Positions 1 through 9,719 of a DNA stretch of 64,000 bases are shown piece by piece. How positions within the stretch are numbered: the stretch's first letter is position 1; every line of letters begins with the position of its first letter. A program made the translations under genes and the position numbers. Source of the stretch: Lichtheimia corymbifera B2541. Lineage: Eukaryota; Mucoromycota; Mucoromycetes; Mucorales; Lichtheimiaceae. Below the pieces are notes generated by a model that saw only the letters and a list, made by a program, of their open reading frames with translations, ran no database searches and was not told the DNA's origin. The stretch spans positions 1-64,000 of the forward strand of contig JNEU01001091.1 of assembly GCA_000697475.1 (NCBI GenBank), written 5' to 3'.

Positions 1-1
1 G

Positions 2-238
2 GATAGGCCCCAAGAGCTATTGTTTTGGGAATCATCGGCTATACGTTGGCCAAATTTATCCCGTATGGCTGCACGTTATCTTGCAATCCCAGCTACATCC
101 ACACCATCAGAACGTTGTTTCTCAGCTACCAGATTGATGCTTCCACACACACGCAACAGGCTTGCACCAGACACCATTAAACAGCTTATGCTGTTAGGAT
201 CATGGCAATCATTCTTTGATGGTATACATGAAACATGA
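2..238 (+). CDS. hAT transposase, C-terminal dimerisation domain (partial)
   Basis: The frame is open from base 2 and stops with TGA at 236-238, giving about 78 visible residues. They match the C-terminal dimerisation region of hAT transposases. A stretch around FWESSAIRWPNLSRMAARYL is followed by IPATSTPSERCFSATRLML and then RNRLAPDTIKQLMLL, the most conserved block of the family. The catalytic DDE part would lie upstream, outside the window. The visible part has no internal stop. Whether the whole element is intact cannot be judged. Confidence 0.85.
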   Translation, partial: DRPQELLFWESSAIRWPNLSRMAARYLAIPATSTPSERCFSATRLMLPHTRNRLAPDTIKQLMLLGSWQSFFDGIHET

Positions 239-445
239 TTAGTATAAGCTACATTCGCTATTCGCATTCCCATTCCCATTCGCAGTATCCAGTAATAGCA
301 ATAGTGTAGCGAAGCAGTATTAGTATTGGTTATTGTTTATTATATCATATACATAAATATCAGTATTATTGTAAGGCTAAATACCCGCTCGATTCTTCGA
401 TTCTTGCAAATAATCGCAGCTCGATTATATCGATTTTCAACACCC

Positions 446-472
446 AATCGAATCGAATCGAATCGAATCGAA
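446..472. repeat. (AATCG)5 microsatellite inside the hAT subterminal region
   Basis: Five perfect copies of AATCG plus two bases. It lies between the transposase stop and the predicted element end. The same CGATT words recur on both sides, so it is probably part of the subterminal repeats rather than an independent microsatellite. Confidence 0.9.
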
Positions 473-521
473 CCGCGATTTTTTCGATTATGCGATTATG
501 TTGAGGACCCCTACTTGGAAC

Positions 522-1342
522 TGATGTTTATTTCACCTATACCATATCACTACTTATATACTGTTCATGCCCATTATTATGTATCGGGTATTTACATTAT
601 TATCATCATTATCATTATGCATGTATTATTATCCTCGGTATTGTGTCATGTCTTAGATATATCAACTCGGTGTATAAGATGTGTTATATACAAATAAAGC
701 GACCGATGTTTCATGCAAGTCTAATTTGGCACTTGGCCTATTGACGTTTACCACAGATCCCTTCTTTTCTAAATATGGGAAACACGTGATCTATGATGTC
801 ATTGTCACACGAGAAAATTGTCAGGTCCTTGTTCCTAGTTGTCTTGTTCTCTTTCCGTTTTTGAAATAAAGTCGTAAATAACCCAAAGAGACACTCAAAC
901 TAGCACCGAGAATGTAAGGAATATCCAGAGGAAGCCGTAAGTCAAATAAGAGACTGAAGATAAGATAAAAGAATAAAGATATATGGTAGTTATATGTTGG
1001 TTATTTTATTGCACTGCTAAAACTACTTATATTTATACTAAAAGTCTATGGAAGATGCTAGCAACAGGTATTCGTAATCATTCTAGAGACATCCTTTGCT
1101 AGAAGCATCGACATGGAGTGATTGGTGTGGTGTGGTGGTGTGATGAAGGATAAGACATATAATGGGCAAGTGGGTGCTGGTGAATTCGAGAAGTTGCCAG
1201 GGAGATCCAAGGCCGCCGTCGGTCATTGAATGTTGGAAGTCACGTGTGGTGGTCGTCCTGGATTCCTAGGCTTGAACCTCCGTCTCGATTTGGCAGGCTT
1301 GGTGCCAACACTCAGCTCGTCCACGACAAAATCACCAAAGAG
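522..1342. other. Gene-free stretch between hAT end and tRNA
   Basis: AT-rich sequence without a convincing coding frame. It holds a GT/GTG-rich patch around 1117-1145. The region immediately before the tRNA is GC-richer. I see no recognisable gene, terminal repeat or RNA here. Confidence 0.5.
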
Positions 1343-1413
1343 GCGCGGATGGTTTAGTGGTATAATATCCGCCTGCCACGCGGATGACCCGGGTTCGATT
1401 CCCGGTCCGCGCA
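1343..1413 (+). tRNA. tRNA-Gly (anticodon GCC)
   Basis: A complete 71-base cloverleaf. The acceptor stem pairs GCGCGGA (1343-1349) with TCCGCGC (1406-1412), followed by discriminator A at 1413. The anticodon stem TCCGC/GCGGA encloses loop CTGCCAC with anticodon GCC at 1375-1377. The T arm contains the canonical GGTTCGATTCC box B. There is no intron, and CCA is not encoded, as expected in eukaryotes. Pyrimidine-rich T runs at about 1451-1468 could terminate RNA polymerase III. Confidence 0.97.
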
Positions 1414-2232
1414 TTCGTCACAGTTTCCTTCATTATCAAGTAAGGTCTTCCTTTTGTTTTCTTTTTGTTTAGAATCACGTGATCTCAGAGAGTGGAAGTT
1501 GTCATTTTGTATAATAAAATGCCATACTGGCGAAATGAAAATACGATAATGATTGGATGGTGTCATGACTTGACATATCCTTCTTGGCTATATCAGCATA
1601 TTTTATCATCATAGGTTTATTGTCTCTTCATCTTTTCTTCATCTTTGTATATATCACATATCCATGATATTATTCACATATATATCCACCGATTTATGAT
1701 ATAATAAACGTCAGTGAGTTATCTGCTTCTTTCCCATATCCATTTCCTGGATCGTCTTGATCTTTATGTCCATCACATCCTGCCTCTGCACTGATGTCCC
1801 GACCAGTAGGCATCATTATCATCTCTTTTCCTGTTCCCTGTCCTTGTCCCTGTTGGAAAGTACCTAGCACATTCCAATATCCCAAACCCAATCCTCACAG
1901 ATAGTTATTTACCGTTTATAATGTAGGCTTGACGAAAACAAGATAATTGATATATGCCCTTTATGAATTTGAACCCAACAAAGCCTACTTTTTTGGCTTT
2001 ATTCGTCCCATCATGCTTCATGGATGGCCCCATTTTTCACTTCCATCAGCTACTTTCCATAGTTACTTTCAACTTCTTTTGTTCATTCTCTTCCATTCAT
2101 GATTGTTTTGGTTGATTGTGCCCTTTTTATTGATGCATTAATAGGAAAAAGCATGGATGTGCTGGGGCTGCGATTGATACCACAAAGATGAATGACATGA
2201 CTCCTTTAACTTTTATCTTTGCTGAGCTCTAT
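1414..2232. other. Gene-free stretch downstream of tRNA-Gly
   Basis: Contains the T-rich tail of the tRNA transcription unit and then AT-rich sequence. Only short frames without codon-like composition are present on either strand. Nothing is recognised. Confidence 0.5.
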
Positions 2233-3257
2233 TTATTCAAAAAACCTGAATTCGTCTTCTAAAGTAGCGTCATTTTCTATTGATGGAGGTGTCGTAGTGA
2301 CCGATATGACATGCTGTTGGGATTGCATCATATTCGCATTGGCTAAGGGGGGAAGGCGTTTCTTTCGACATCCACCGCATACTGGGACGCATTGCCAACA
2401 TCTGTCAAAGCTATATCCACATGACCAACAACAAGCATCTTTGGCAATAATCCGAGAACATGATTTCATATTCATTGATTGGAACGTGTCGACGAGGGCG
2501 GATATATGTGGTTGTTGTTCCAAGCCGATGATGCTATTATAATCGAAGGTATTGCTGGTGGTAGTTGATGGTATTGATGTGTTGGTGGTGGTGGTGGTGG
2601 TAGCAGTGGTAGCTCGTTGATGTAAAGGTGTTCGATCACATTCACGGATATCGAGTTGGACATGTTTGTTGCGGGAAAGACGATTAAGCGTGCGTTGAAA
2701 TGTATCGAGGTGTGGTTCAGTTGACATGTAATGATGATAAACATTGACTGATTCAAGAGCAAGAGAGTGTGGTTGCAGCGTGCCGTTCTTTAATAACTCC
2801 TGAATCATTTTGGAATCGACTTCAAGGCTTGTATTGAATCGACGATGTCTTGTACTCAAATGCCGTAACCGAGGAAATTTCACAAGCATAATGATGGGAG
2901 ATATCATTGCGTCGTCGTTGCCATCCATAATCACCTTCATTAAAGTATAAGCTCAGCATACCATCATATGACATAAATGATCGATATATGACTTACCTCC
3001 TTCACCATGTTTCGTAAACCATTAGAATCTCGCAGCCTTCGTAGTGCAGCATATAGACTCGAGAGATCACAGTAGTCGAGATCAACAACAATGCGTCGCC
3101 AAACTGATTGGTAGCCGAGAAGATTGTACCGAAAGTAGCGGCAAGTGTCCAATAAGTTCCATAAAGAGCACACGTCCAATTCACTTGCAATCGTTGCGAT
3201 TACGTCAATGGGTATCTCGGTTAAGGACCGGCTGCATGAGGTTGTCGGCATGACCAT
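2233..3257 (-). CDS. F-box protein with C-terminal cysteine-rich cluster
   Basis: Two exons on the minus strand: 3257-2997 and 2934-2233, with a 62-base phase-0 intron (GTAAGT donor, AAG acceptor). They give 320 residues. Residues about 13-60 (IPIDVIATIASELDVCSLWN and the following cysteine and VWRRIV part) form an F-box, the Skp1-binding motif of SCF ubiquitin ligase adaptors. The second exon has a Thr-rich low-complexity run. Near the C-terminus it has three CxxC pairs (CWSC, CWQC, CGGC) followed by a basic KKR, suggesting a small zinc-binding module. No leucine-rich or WD repeats are obvious, so the substrate-binding mode is unknown. An alternative start two codons in, at 3251, is equally possible. 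Confidence 0.8.
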
Positions 3258-4744
3258 AAAGTAGTGGGATCGATCGATTAGTAAGATCGAGACAAGTCGG
3301 AAAGAGAGAGCGGCTGTCGGATTTCAATTTCACTTCTTGCATTGGACACAGGATATTATTATTGTATACAGCTTGTCAACATTTGCAACTGTGGTTGAAT
3401 AAAATAAAAGATATCATTTTGAGGCACTCACTCGATCTACAACATGCGTGGGAGCACAATGATGTGTGTATCGTACCGGGTGCATCACATTATCACCTGA
3501 TGGACGGTGGTTATTGTGCTCCCCGCTCCTTTCACAGCTTCCTATCCTCACTTTGGGTGTCAATGCAAATCGATTATCCTTATCATCTTGAATGTCCTCG
3601 ACTCATGAATCATAAGATAAGAGATACCTTGTCAAGCAATGAATAGTAATGCCGTTGGTTTGCTATCTTTTTTCTTTTTTGCTACAAGTGTTACCACTAC
3701 ACAAAAGGAAAGGAACCGATGCCGATGAGGGGCAGGCGCGTATGATGATGTTGATGAACGATCGTAGCTGCTTGTCACACCTCCATACATGTATTCCTCC
3801 CTATTGAATATTAGATATAAAAATCGATTAAGACCACATTTGATATGAGCAAAAAGCATTTTTTAGTAATGAGATACGCGCATCCCAGTTTAGGTTACAC
3901 GGCAGCTCACAACACACTTTCGAATCTTTACGCCGACAGCAAAGTAATCGATGATCATAGAAGAATGAAAGCATCTACTTTTGATGCTTGATAGTGAGAT
4001 GAGATGCGATCATCATTCCCTTGCTTCTTTGTTGATGATATCTTGCATTTGGTCTACAAGTGTGTCATCTATCATCTATCAAAGCTCATATTATTGAAAG
4101 GAGAATAAAAGATTATACTAGTAGTGCCCCACTGTTGGCTCACCGATCCAATTTAGCTTAAATAGGCTACCAAGTCATTTGCATTAGGGTGCCGGAGCAA
4201 TGAAAGATAGAATTCCACCGGGTAGTGTGATGCTGTGGGGAACCCGCCATTAACGGCATGACTTGAACAGTCGTCGTCGTGATTGGAATGCAGTGCATAC
4301 ATCACACCAGCAGCACCATAGACACTGTTGATTATGATCCCAAATACAGCAATCTTATTCTGCAACCCAAACGAGCCCATTGCCCATCTTTTCCTTTTCC
4401 GAATGTCTCAAGGGCGCCTCTCCTCATAGCAGCAACCATGCATATCCATTGAGTTTTCTCCTTACCCCACCCCACTTGTTGCCCGCCAAAGCCAATAATC
4501 CACTTCTGCCACACTCTCCGACATTGCTGTCTTTATTTCTTGATCGTCTTTGCATTTCTTTTGCTTCCCCCTTTTCTCTCTTACTGTATTGTTATCAGCC
4601 CACATAAGCCTTTCTTGTATTCTTTCATCCTTGTGTACTTTCGTCTCCTTTGTACTATACCTATCATCTTCTTTCTCTCTCTTTTTTTGACAAATATCAA
4701 TCCTCACGGCTCCATTAAGAAAAAAGAACTACCGCAACAAGTAT
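3258..4744. other. Divergent intergenic region (F-box / ste12 promoters)
   Basis: About 1.5 kb between two divergently transcribed genes. The right part (about 4380-4740) is strongly pyrimidine-rich on the plus strand, the usual leader and promoter composition in front of genes in this window, and leads into the Ste12-like start. A minus-strand frame at 4380-4153 encodes a 75-residue peptide with one hydrophobic segment, but it lacks other support and I do not call it. Nothing else is recognised. Confidence 0.5.
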
Positions 4745-7017
4745 ATGACCACTTTGGATTTGACGGCAGCCACCTCCACATCGAGCAACAACAGCAACTG
4801 TGGCCGAGCTGCTACTGCCACTGCATCATCTCACAGTAGTGAGCCAAGCAACAACAACAACAACAACAACAATGGCGCGTTGATGTGTCTCCCACGACCA
4901 ACCAATAATGACACCGACGTGCGTCTTGGACAAATTGACGACCTCAAGTATTTTCTTGCGACAGCGACTAATGATTGGGATCCTGAGCAAGCAGTCAAAT
5001 CATTTGCGCTACCAACTACAGGCGAGAGCGTGTCGTGTGTATTTTGGAACAACCTCTTCCATATTACAGGCACTGACATTGTACGTTGCCTGGTGTTCCG
5101 CTTTCATGCGTTTGGGCGACCTGTATGCAATTTGAAAAAGTTTGAGGAAGGCGTGTTTAGCGATCTACGCAACCTGAAGCCGGGTAGTGATGCGTGTTTG
5201 GAAGAACCCAAGTCAGAGTTTCTTGATATGCTTTACAAGAATAATTGCATTCGCACACAAAAGAAGCAAAAGGTGTTTTACTGGTTTTCGGTGCCTCATG
5301 ATCGGTTGTTTCTTGACGCCCTGGAACGTGACCTCAAGCGAGAGAAGATGGGTATCGAACCGACAAGCCAAGCTGTTGCAGATCCTGCCACCTTGCTTTC
5401 ACTCGACACTACACATGAGCTCTTTGATCAATTACGCAAATCCATGGCACTATCAGCTGCAGCTACAGCCCATGCTCTAGAAGACGACCAACAAGGTAAA
5501 GCATAAGAGACACAAAATGAAAGAGAGAAAGAGAGCATATACACATATACATCGCTCTCGCTCTTTTTCATACCACTGGAAGAACACACAATTAAATAAA
5601 AGCCTTCTTTTTATTTTATATCTTGTACCTACCTTTTGCAATGTTGGCGCGACGAATCGTGTGACATAAAGAAAAGTGCACCAATGGATCCAACCTGCAA
5701 GTGACAATGCATGACGAGGATTTATCTAGCGACATTGGGCGCTTGGATCTCGAACCACCACCACCTCCGCCACAACCATGCAGGCTCCGCAACCCCAAAG
5801 CTATCTTTGGCATGGTGTCATTATTCGAGGGATCCGCTTCGTACAAGCAACGTAGACGCCGAGCTGCATCTTTGTCGTCAACATCGCCATCAACTGCCCT
5901 TGTGACTTCAAACTATGGTAATGCAACAGTACGCCGTCATCGTTCAACATCGAATCCAGATCCAGATACACCACCATCATCAGCTATTATGATGGATGAC
6001 TTTGGATGTCCATCGACATCATCGTCACCACCTTCTTCATCCATGTCGACACCATCCAACAGCAACGTATCAACGCCAAGCAATACAATTATGCTCTCAA
6101 CTTCATCTTACAACGCACTTGCATCAGCAACAAATGCTTTAGCATCGCTTGGGGATGATACTGGTGCATCCGAGCGCACTTATACATGTCCCCTGGGGTC
6201 ATGTGGTAGGTTCTTCAGACGCTTAGAGCATCTCAAACGTCATTTACGTACACATACAATGGAGCGACCTTATCTATGTCATCAATGTGGTAAACGTTTC
6301 TCACGTTCAGACAACTTGGCTCAGCATCGCAAAACGCATGACCGTGCAACTAGCAGACATAATTCCAAAAAAGGCAGCGGCGGAGGTAGCGGTGGCAACG
6401 ATGCTTCACCACCACCACCACCGTCGTCAGGCAATGGAGCTGACAACAATACCAACCATGCTGTATTTGGTAATGGAAATGGTAACAATAGCAATCATGG
6501 ACCATTCTGCAACATTTCTGGTAGCAGCATTCATGGCACCTCATTGTCGACACCATGTCAACAACCACTTTACAGCAACGTTCCTTCTACTACTACGTCG
6601 TTATTCAACAATGCATCCAACTACTGGTTTTCAACACGCGGTAACAGCGATACGATGACCATGCCATTCGATTCAGATGGTCAGGCATTATTTTTGAGTA
6701 GCGACAATGGTAGTGCCCTGAAACAAGAATATTGGGATCAGCCTGGTGTTGTGGCAAATGACCCATGGCAAACTTCTTGTAGAATGTTTGAGGAACCTTC
6801 CTTTTTAAACCAAGATACGACAGCAACCCCATCTCCCTGGATCATGCCAATGATCTCATCAGGATCAATTCCAGCATCGCCCGTCATGAACCATGATCAT
6901 CTGTACAATCATCATCACTATGATCCAACGGCAGCCTATGCAATGGGCAGTACTGATCAGCAAGAGCACTTGCAATGGCTTGCTGATGGTGATGGGAGTG
7001 TCACTTTCTTTTGCTAA
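4745..7017 (+). CDS. ste12: Ste12-like transcription factor (homeodomain plus two C2H2 fingers)
   Basis: Two exons, 4745-5495 and 5702-7017, joined in phase 1, give 688 residues. Residues about 60-200 form the fungus-specific STE DNA-binding domain ([14 protein letters not shown], then [20 protein letters not shown]). Two C2H2 fingers follow at about 411-435 and 441-463, the arrangement known from filamentous-fungal Ste12 proteins and absent from yeast Ste12. These factors act in the nucleus below the pheromone and filamentation MAP kinase cascade. Asn, Pro, Ser and Gly runs fill the linkers. The single intron is 206 bases, unusually long for this window. Reading through it stops at 5506 after only the STE domain (253 residues). 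It also carries an AATAAA-like signal near 5594-5600, so a finger-less short form is possible. Confidence 0.92.
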
Positions 7018-7412
7018 ACCCAATCCCACTGCATGTTATCGTAGTTTAACCACCACATCACATTCCTTTTCGACAAGCTTGTTCGTCGTCATCAAATCCT
7101 CCCCTTCCTTTTTGTATGTCCATATCCACATCCACACTTTTTGATCTTTTTTTACTCTAACAGCTGCGTGCTAGTGCAAAAGTACTATCGTTCTCAACGT
7201 ATGGTCTATGCAAACTATGCATATGCTTTTTCCCCTCTCTCTCTCTTTTTTTTTCGATAAAGGACTGTTCAACCAATAAAATCTCCTGATGTTACACAGA
7301 ACGAAGCAAATTTTTACATATGAGCAGGCCCCGAGCGCCAACTCAATAGTATTCTTTCTTTTCTTTTCCGAATTCTCTATCCCACACCCCTCGACGTCCT
7401 TTTGCTCATACC
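7018..7412. other. Ste12-like 3' region and SLC35F promoter
   Basis: Short intergenic spacer between two genes on the same strand. It has pyrimidine-rich blocks at about 7225-7252 and 7350-7410 directly before the next start codon. No TATA box stands out. Confidence 0.5.
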
Positions 7413-8943
7413 ATGAATCATACGTCAGAGGACCTAGAAAAGCAAAGCAAGGTTCTTGATATCGACGAGCTTGAGAACGAAAAGGTTCATGACGAACAAG
7501 AAAAGCCTGAGCAAAAAGATGTTTGGACTTGGAAAGGCAAGACATGGAAGCAACGACTTGCCTTTTTGACACGCAAAGAGTTTTTGAGAGTATTGATCCT
7601 AGGTCAAAGTAAGTCTTGGGGATGGTACACAATTCCAAAATTTGATCCGCTGATATACCGATTCATTTTCGGATACACAGTATTATCACTTTGCATTACT
7701 GGCACCGTCGTCGTCAATAACAAGCTTACCGAAGAATTCAACTTTAACGCACCTACCACCCAAACATTTTTGGTCTAGTTAGTAATCATGTGGAAGAGTT
7801 GTCATACGTGGGATCGTTAACCGTATTTCTATAGCGCTGTGTTGGCTGTGTTTTACAATTCCTATGCTATCTGGAAACGAGGCATCAAGGGTTGGGCTAG
7901 ACAATTCTGGGAACGTGGCGTTTATTGTGAGTACTTTTGGCAGTTGATAATAGCATGCATATGGTATACTTATTCCCCTTTCTTTTTTTTTTACACAAGA
8001 TTTCTTCCTTGGATGGGTCGATGTGGAAGGCAACTACCTCGTGGTCAAGGCATACCAATACACTGGCATGTTGTCGGTCATGATCCTGGATACATGGAGT
8101 ACGCCTGTTTGTGTATTATTGGCCTTCATCTTTTTCCGTGTGCGTTATCGATGGGTGCAATATCTCGGCATCTTTTTAGCATTGTGCGGTACCGGCATGG
8201 TTGTAGGCAGTGATGCCATGTTGGGCAATTCCTGGCTTGCAAGTGATCCCGTCAAGGGCAACTTTTTCGTCATTGTGGGTGCTACATTTTACGGTATCAG
8301 CAATACGAGCGTTGAGTATTTGTCACGCAAATACCCTATATACGAGGTCAATGGCAGCTTCACCCTTTTTGCTACGCTCATCAACCTGGTCCAGCTTATG
8401 ATCCTCGAACGCAACGAGTTTGCCAACTTTAAAGACAACAGCTTTGAAGTCGGCCTTATTATCATTTACGTGGTGTGCATGGTCATTTTGTATTCGTTAG
8501 CACCTCTCATGTTCCGTTGGGGCAGTGCTGTCATGTACAATTTGTCATTGATGACGAGCGACTTTTACAGCTTGATCTTTGGCTTGGGTCTCTTTGGCCA
8601 AACGGTAAGTGATTGCAAGCTTTTTTTATATATGTGTAAGAGAATGCTTATCGGTATATATATATATATATATATATAGGTCAGTGTATTGTATCCTCCT
8701 GCATATGTTATTATCATTGTCGGCATTGCTGTGTATTACATCTTTCCAGCACCTGAGCCAGTGGCCATCACCGATCCCAACGATCCCACCAAACCCCACC
8801 GTCAATTCTCTTGGTTTGGCTTTTACTTCAAAAAGATCCCAGCTCAAGTTCAACCTGAGCCAGTCGAATCGGTACCCCATGAACATGTGGAGGTGATTGA
8901 GGACAATGCCACCACCACCAGGGCTTCTGAAGCCAAGGTATAA
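7413..8943 (+). CDS. SLC35F1/F2-type solute transporter
   Basis: Five exons: 7413-7608, 7681-7777, 7835-7926, 8000-8604 and 8680-8943, giving 417 residues. The frame is kept at every junction. After a charged cytosolic N-terminus of about 50 residues come about ten hydrophobic segments. Landmarks are NAPTTQTFL in the first pair, FFLGWVDVEGNYLVVKAYQY, STPVCVLLAFIFF and GATFYGISNTSVEYLSRKYP. These are hallmarks of the SLC35F (DUF914) branch of the drug/metabolite transporter superfamily. The C-terminus is acidic and cytosolic. The substrate is not known for fungal members, and nucleotide-sugar transport should not be assumed. Intron 4 carries a (TA)12 run next to its acceptor. Confidence 0.92.
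8655..8678. repeat. (TA)12 dinucleotide repeat in an intron
   Basis: Twenty-four bases of perfect TA repeat running directly into the AG acceptor of the last SLC35F-type intron. Length changes here would alter the branch-to-acceptor distance without touching coding sequence. Confidence 0.9.
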
Positions 8944-9719
8944 AGAAGGATCATTGTTAATACTAGGACGACTGGCGCGTCTGTACAACCACGGCATCAA
9001 CATTTCAAGTCAACAACCCCCCATATACAAGCATCCTGAGGAACGTCCATATTTGCATTTTCTTCCGCATTTTCCACCTATTTTTTTCTTTACCCTTTTT
9101 GATCCTTCTCATTGCCGTCGTTCTGGTTTATTTATCTACTTTCTTATTAGTTGTAGTTTCTTATACTGTACTTTTAGTCTTTTTTCATCCCCTTCCCCTA
9201 GCGGTTGTAAATTTACTGGCTCGACACTTGCGTCTTTGGTCGATCTGTAAAGAAAAAGACGTTTCTCCCTCATAACAAAGAGTATATCCCCTTTCCCTCT
9301 TGGTTCCCTGGCATGGGTTCAGGGAATAATGTGCAGTGTTGTGATCGCACCCATACATGTAGTGAGCAAGTCTCTCAATGACAAAGGTAAGTGTAATGCT
9401 TGGTCAATTGTGTTATCAGTGGAATAAACCTATTACATCTTGTGTGGTTTAAGTATACTCTTCTTCGTCACCAATGTGGATGCAATATGCCTTTATTGGC
9501 TTGATATCCCTTCTCTAACTAATGATTGGACAACTATGAAGCTATATTGCATGGAAGAACTATTCCTTGAACATCTTCTGATATGGATCCAGCACATGGA
9601 ACAGCTTTGGGATGGGATGGATGTAGGCATTAAGCAGCTGAGCATAAAAAACGCGGTGTGGTGGTGGTGTCCATGTTCAAGTCCGGGCACGACAAATACC
9701 TGGTTGGTTTCCCCGCGAC
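8944..9719. other. SLC35F 3' region and EMC1 promoter
   Basis: About 0.8 kb. The left half is T-rich 3' sequence. The right half is the promoter of the EMC1 gene. A long frame covers much of 9440-9720 but continues through EMC1 introns and encodes nothing recognisable, so it is not called. Confidence 0.5.

Larger units (their letters stand above)
1..513 (+). mobile_element. hAT-family DNA transposon, 3' terminal part (cut by window edge)
   Basis: The transposase reading frame enters from outside the window and ends at 238. It is followed by about 275 bases of non-coding subterminal sequence with repeated CGATTA-type words and an (AATCG)5 run. The sequence ending at 513, read on the opposite strand, begins TAGGGGTCCTCAAC. 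Its first five bases fit the hAT terminal consensus (YARNG). The next eight bases (514-521, CTTGGAAC) would be the 8-bp target duplication typical of hAT elements. The other terminus lies outside the window, so the inverted repeat and duplication cannot be confirmed here. Naming the superfamily rests on the dimerisation domain; the exact end is inferred. Confidence 0.7.

Noticed and set aside
1223..1566. Overlapping open frames on both strands around 1.2-1.5 kb
   Set aside because: They run across the tRNA-Gly gene; peptides such as DRESNPGHP are the usual translation of a tRNA T arm.
4153..4380. 75-residue minus-strand frame with a hydrophobic segment
   Set aside because: It has no promoter, splice or family support, and the region is the promoter side of the Ste12-like gene.
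5496..7017. Treating the zinc-finger part downstream of the STE domain as a separate gene
   Set aside because: The phase-1 junction restores frame exactly, the domain order is known for fungal Ste12, and the second part lacks its own start near the 5' end of the frame.
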